A stretch of DNA of 5,774 bases from an uncultured Spirochaetaceae bacterium (GTDB taxonomy: Bacteria > Spirochaetota > Spirochaetia > Sphaerochaetales > Sphaerochaetaceae). Below the pieces are notes generated by a model. The model saw only the letters and a program-made list of their open reading frames with translations. It ran no database searches and was not told the DNA's origin. Positions 5,580-5,774 of this stretch are shown piece by piece (position 1 is the first letter of the stretch; each line of letters begins with the position of its first letter). The stretch lies in assembly GCA_946410375.1 (NCBI GenBank), contig CAMKAB010000064.1, positions 1-5,774 on the forward strand, written 5' to 3'. A program made the translations under genes and the position numbers.

Positions 5580-5774
5580 AGAGCGTGATTTCCGCTTTCT
5601 ATGGTAACTTTACAGTTTTTAGTGTGTCTTTTTGATTTATACTTACATAATTCGTTTTCGTTTTTATTTGTTTTTATTGAATTTAAATGTATTGTCAGAA
5701 AATTGTTGTTTTTCGTGTTTTTTTGATAAATAGGATTAATTGCACAAAGTACTAATCAAAAAAAAGTAAACAAC
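5580..5774. other. T-rich intergenic region, no gene seen
   Basis: About 195 bp at the window edge, upstream of the HIT gene, with many T runs on the + strand. I find no gene, no good promoter pair and no hairpin with T tract. A 41-codon + strand frame from ATG 5601 to TGA 5726 encodes mostly Phe/Leu/Val because of the T-richness and lacks a ribosome binding site; I take it as chance. The region may hold upstream promoter elements for the HIT gene or for a gene beyond the edge. Confidence 0.5.

Noticed and set aside
5601..5726. 41-codon hydrophobic + strand frame
   Set aside because: It has no ribosome binding site, and its Phe/Leu/Val content follows simply from T-rich DNA.

Overview
The window looks like chromosomal DNA of a diderm (two-membrane) bacterium. 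A spirochaete of the Treponema type is my best guess: the genes are of moderate GC, the spacers are T-rich, and an RND/MMPL-type exporter sits beside a LolA-like periplasmic protein. The lineage call is an inference from gene content and could be wrong. There is no rRNA, tRNA, CRISPR array, insertion sequence or phage gene that I can see.

Layout on the + strand: (1) the 3' part of an RND-superfamily exporter (2-1456), cut by the window edge, followed by an intrinsic terminator (1538-1567); (2) a secreted LolA-like protein of the outer-membrane lipoprotein-sorting family (1647-2456), closed by a long terminator hairpin (2500-2542); (3) a near-consensus sigma70-type promoter (2691-2719) driving two genes 15 bp apart, a PLP-dependent alpha-oxoamine synthase that closely resembles Bacteroidetes serine palmitoyltransferase (2756-3955) and a classical short-chain dehydrogenase/reductase (3971-4780). 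Their terminator (4869-4901) lies inside the end of a gene on the other strand. On the - strand, converging on this pair, a HIT-family hydrolase (5103-5510) overlaps by ATGA a small four-cysteine protein of unknown function (4840-5106). The last ~195 bp are T-rich and non-coding.

How the genes may work together: the synthase would condense an acyl thioester with an amino acid, most likely serine plus palmitoyl-CoA or acyl-ACP giving 3-ketosphinganine, and the SDR is a natural candidate for the following ketone reduction. If so, this is a compact sphingoid-base operon. The adjacent exporter and LolA-like carrier are of families that handle lipids or lipoproteins across the periplasm, so a link between lipid synthesis and lipid export is possible, but they are separated from the operon by a terminator and a new promoter and the link is speculative. 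The HIT gene and the Cys4 gene form a separate, translationally coupled unit.
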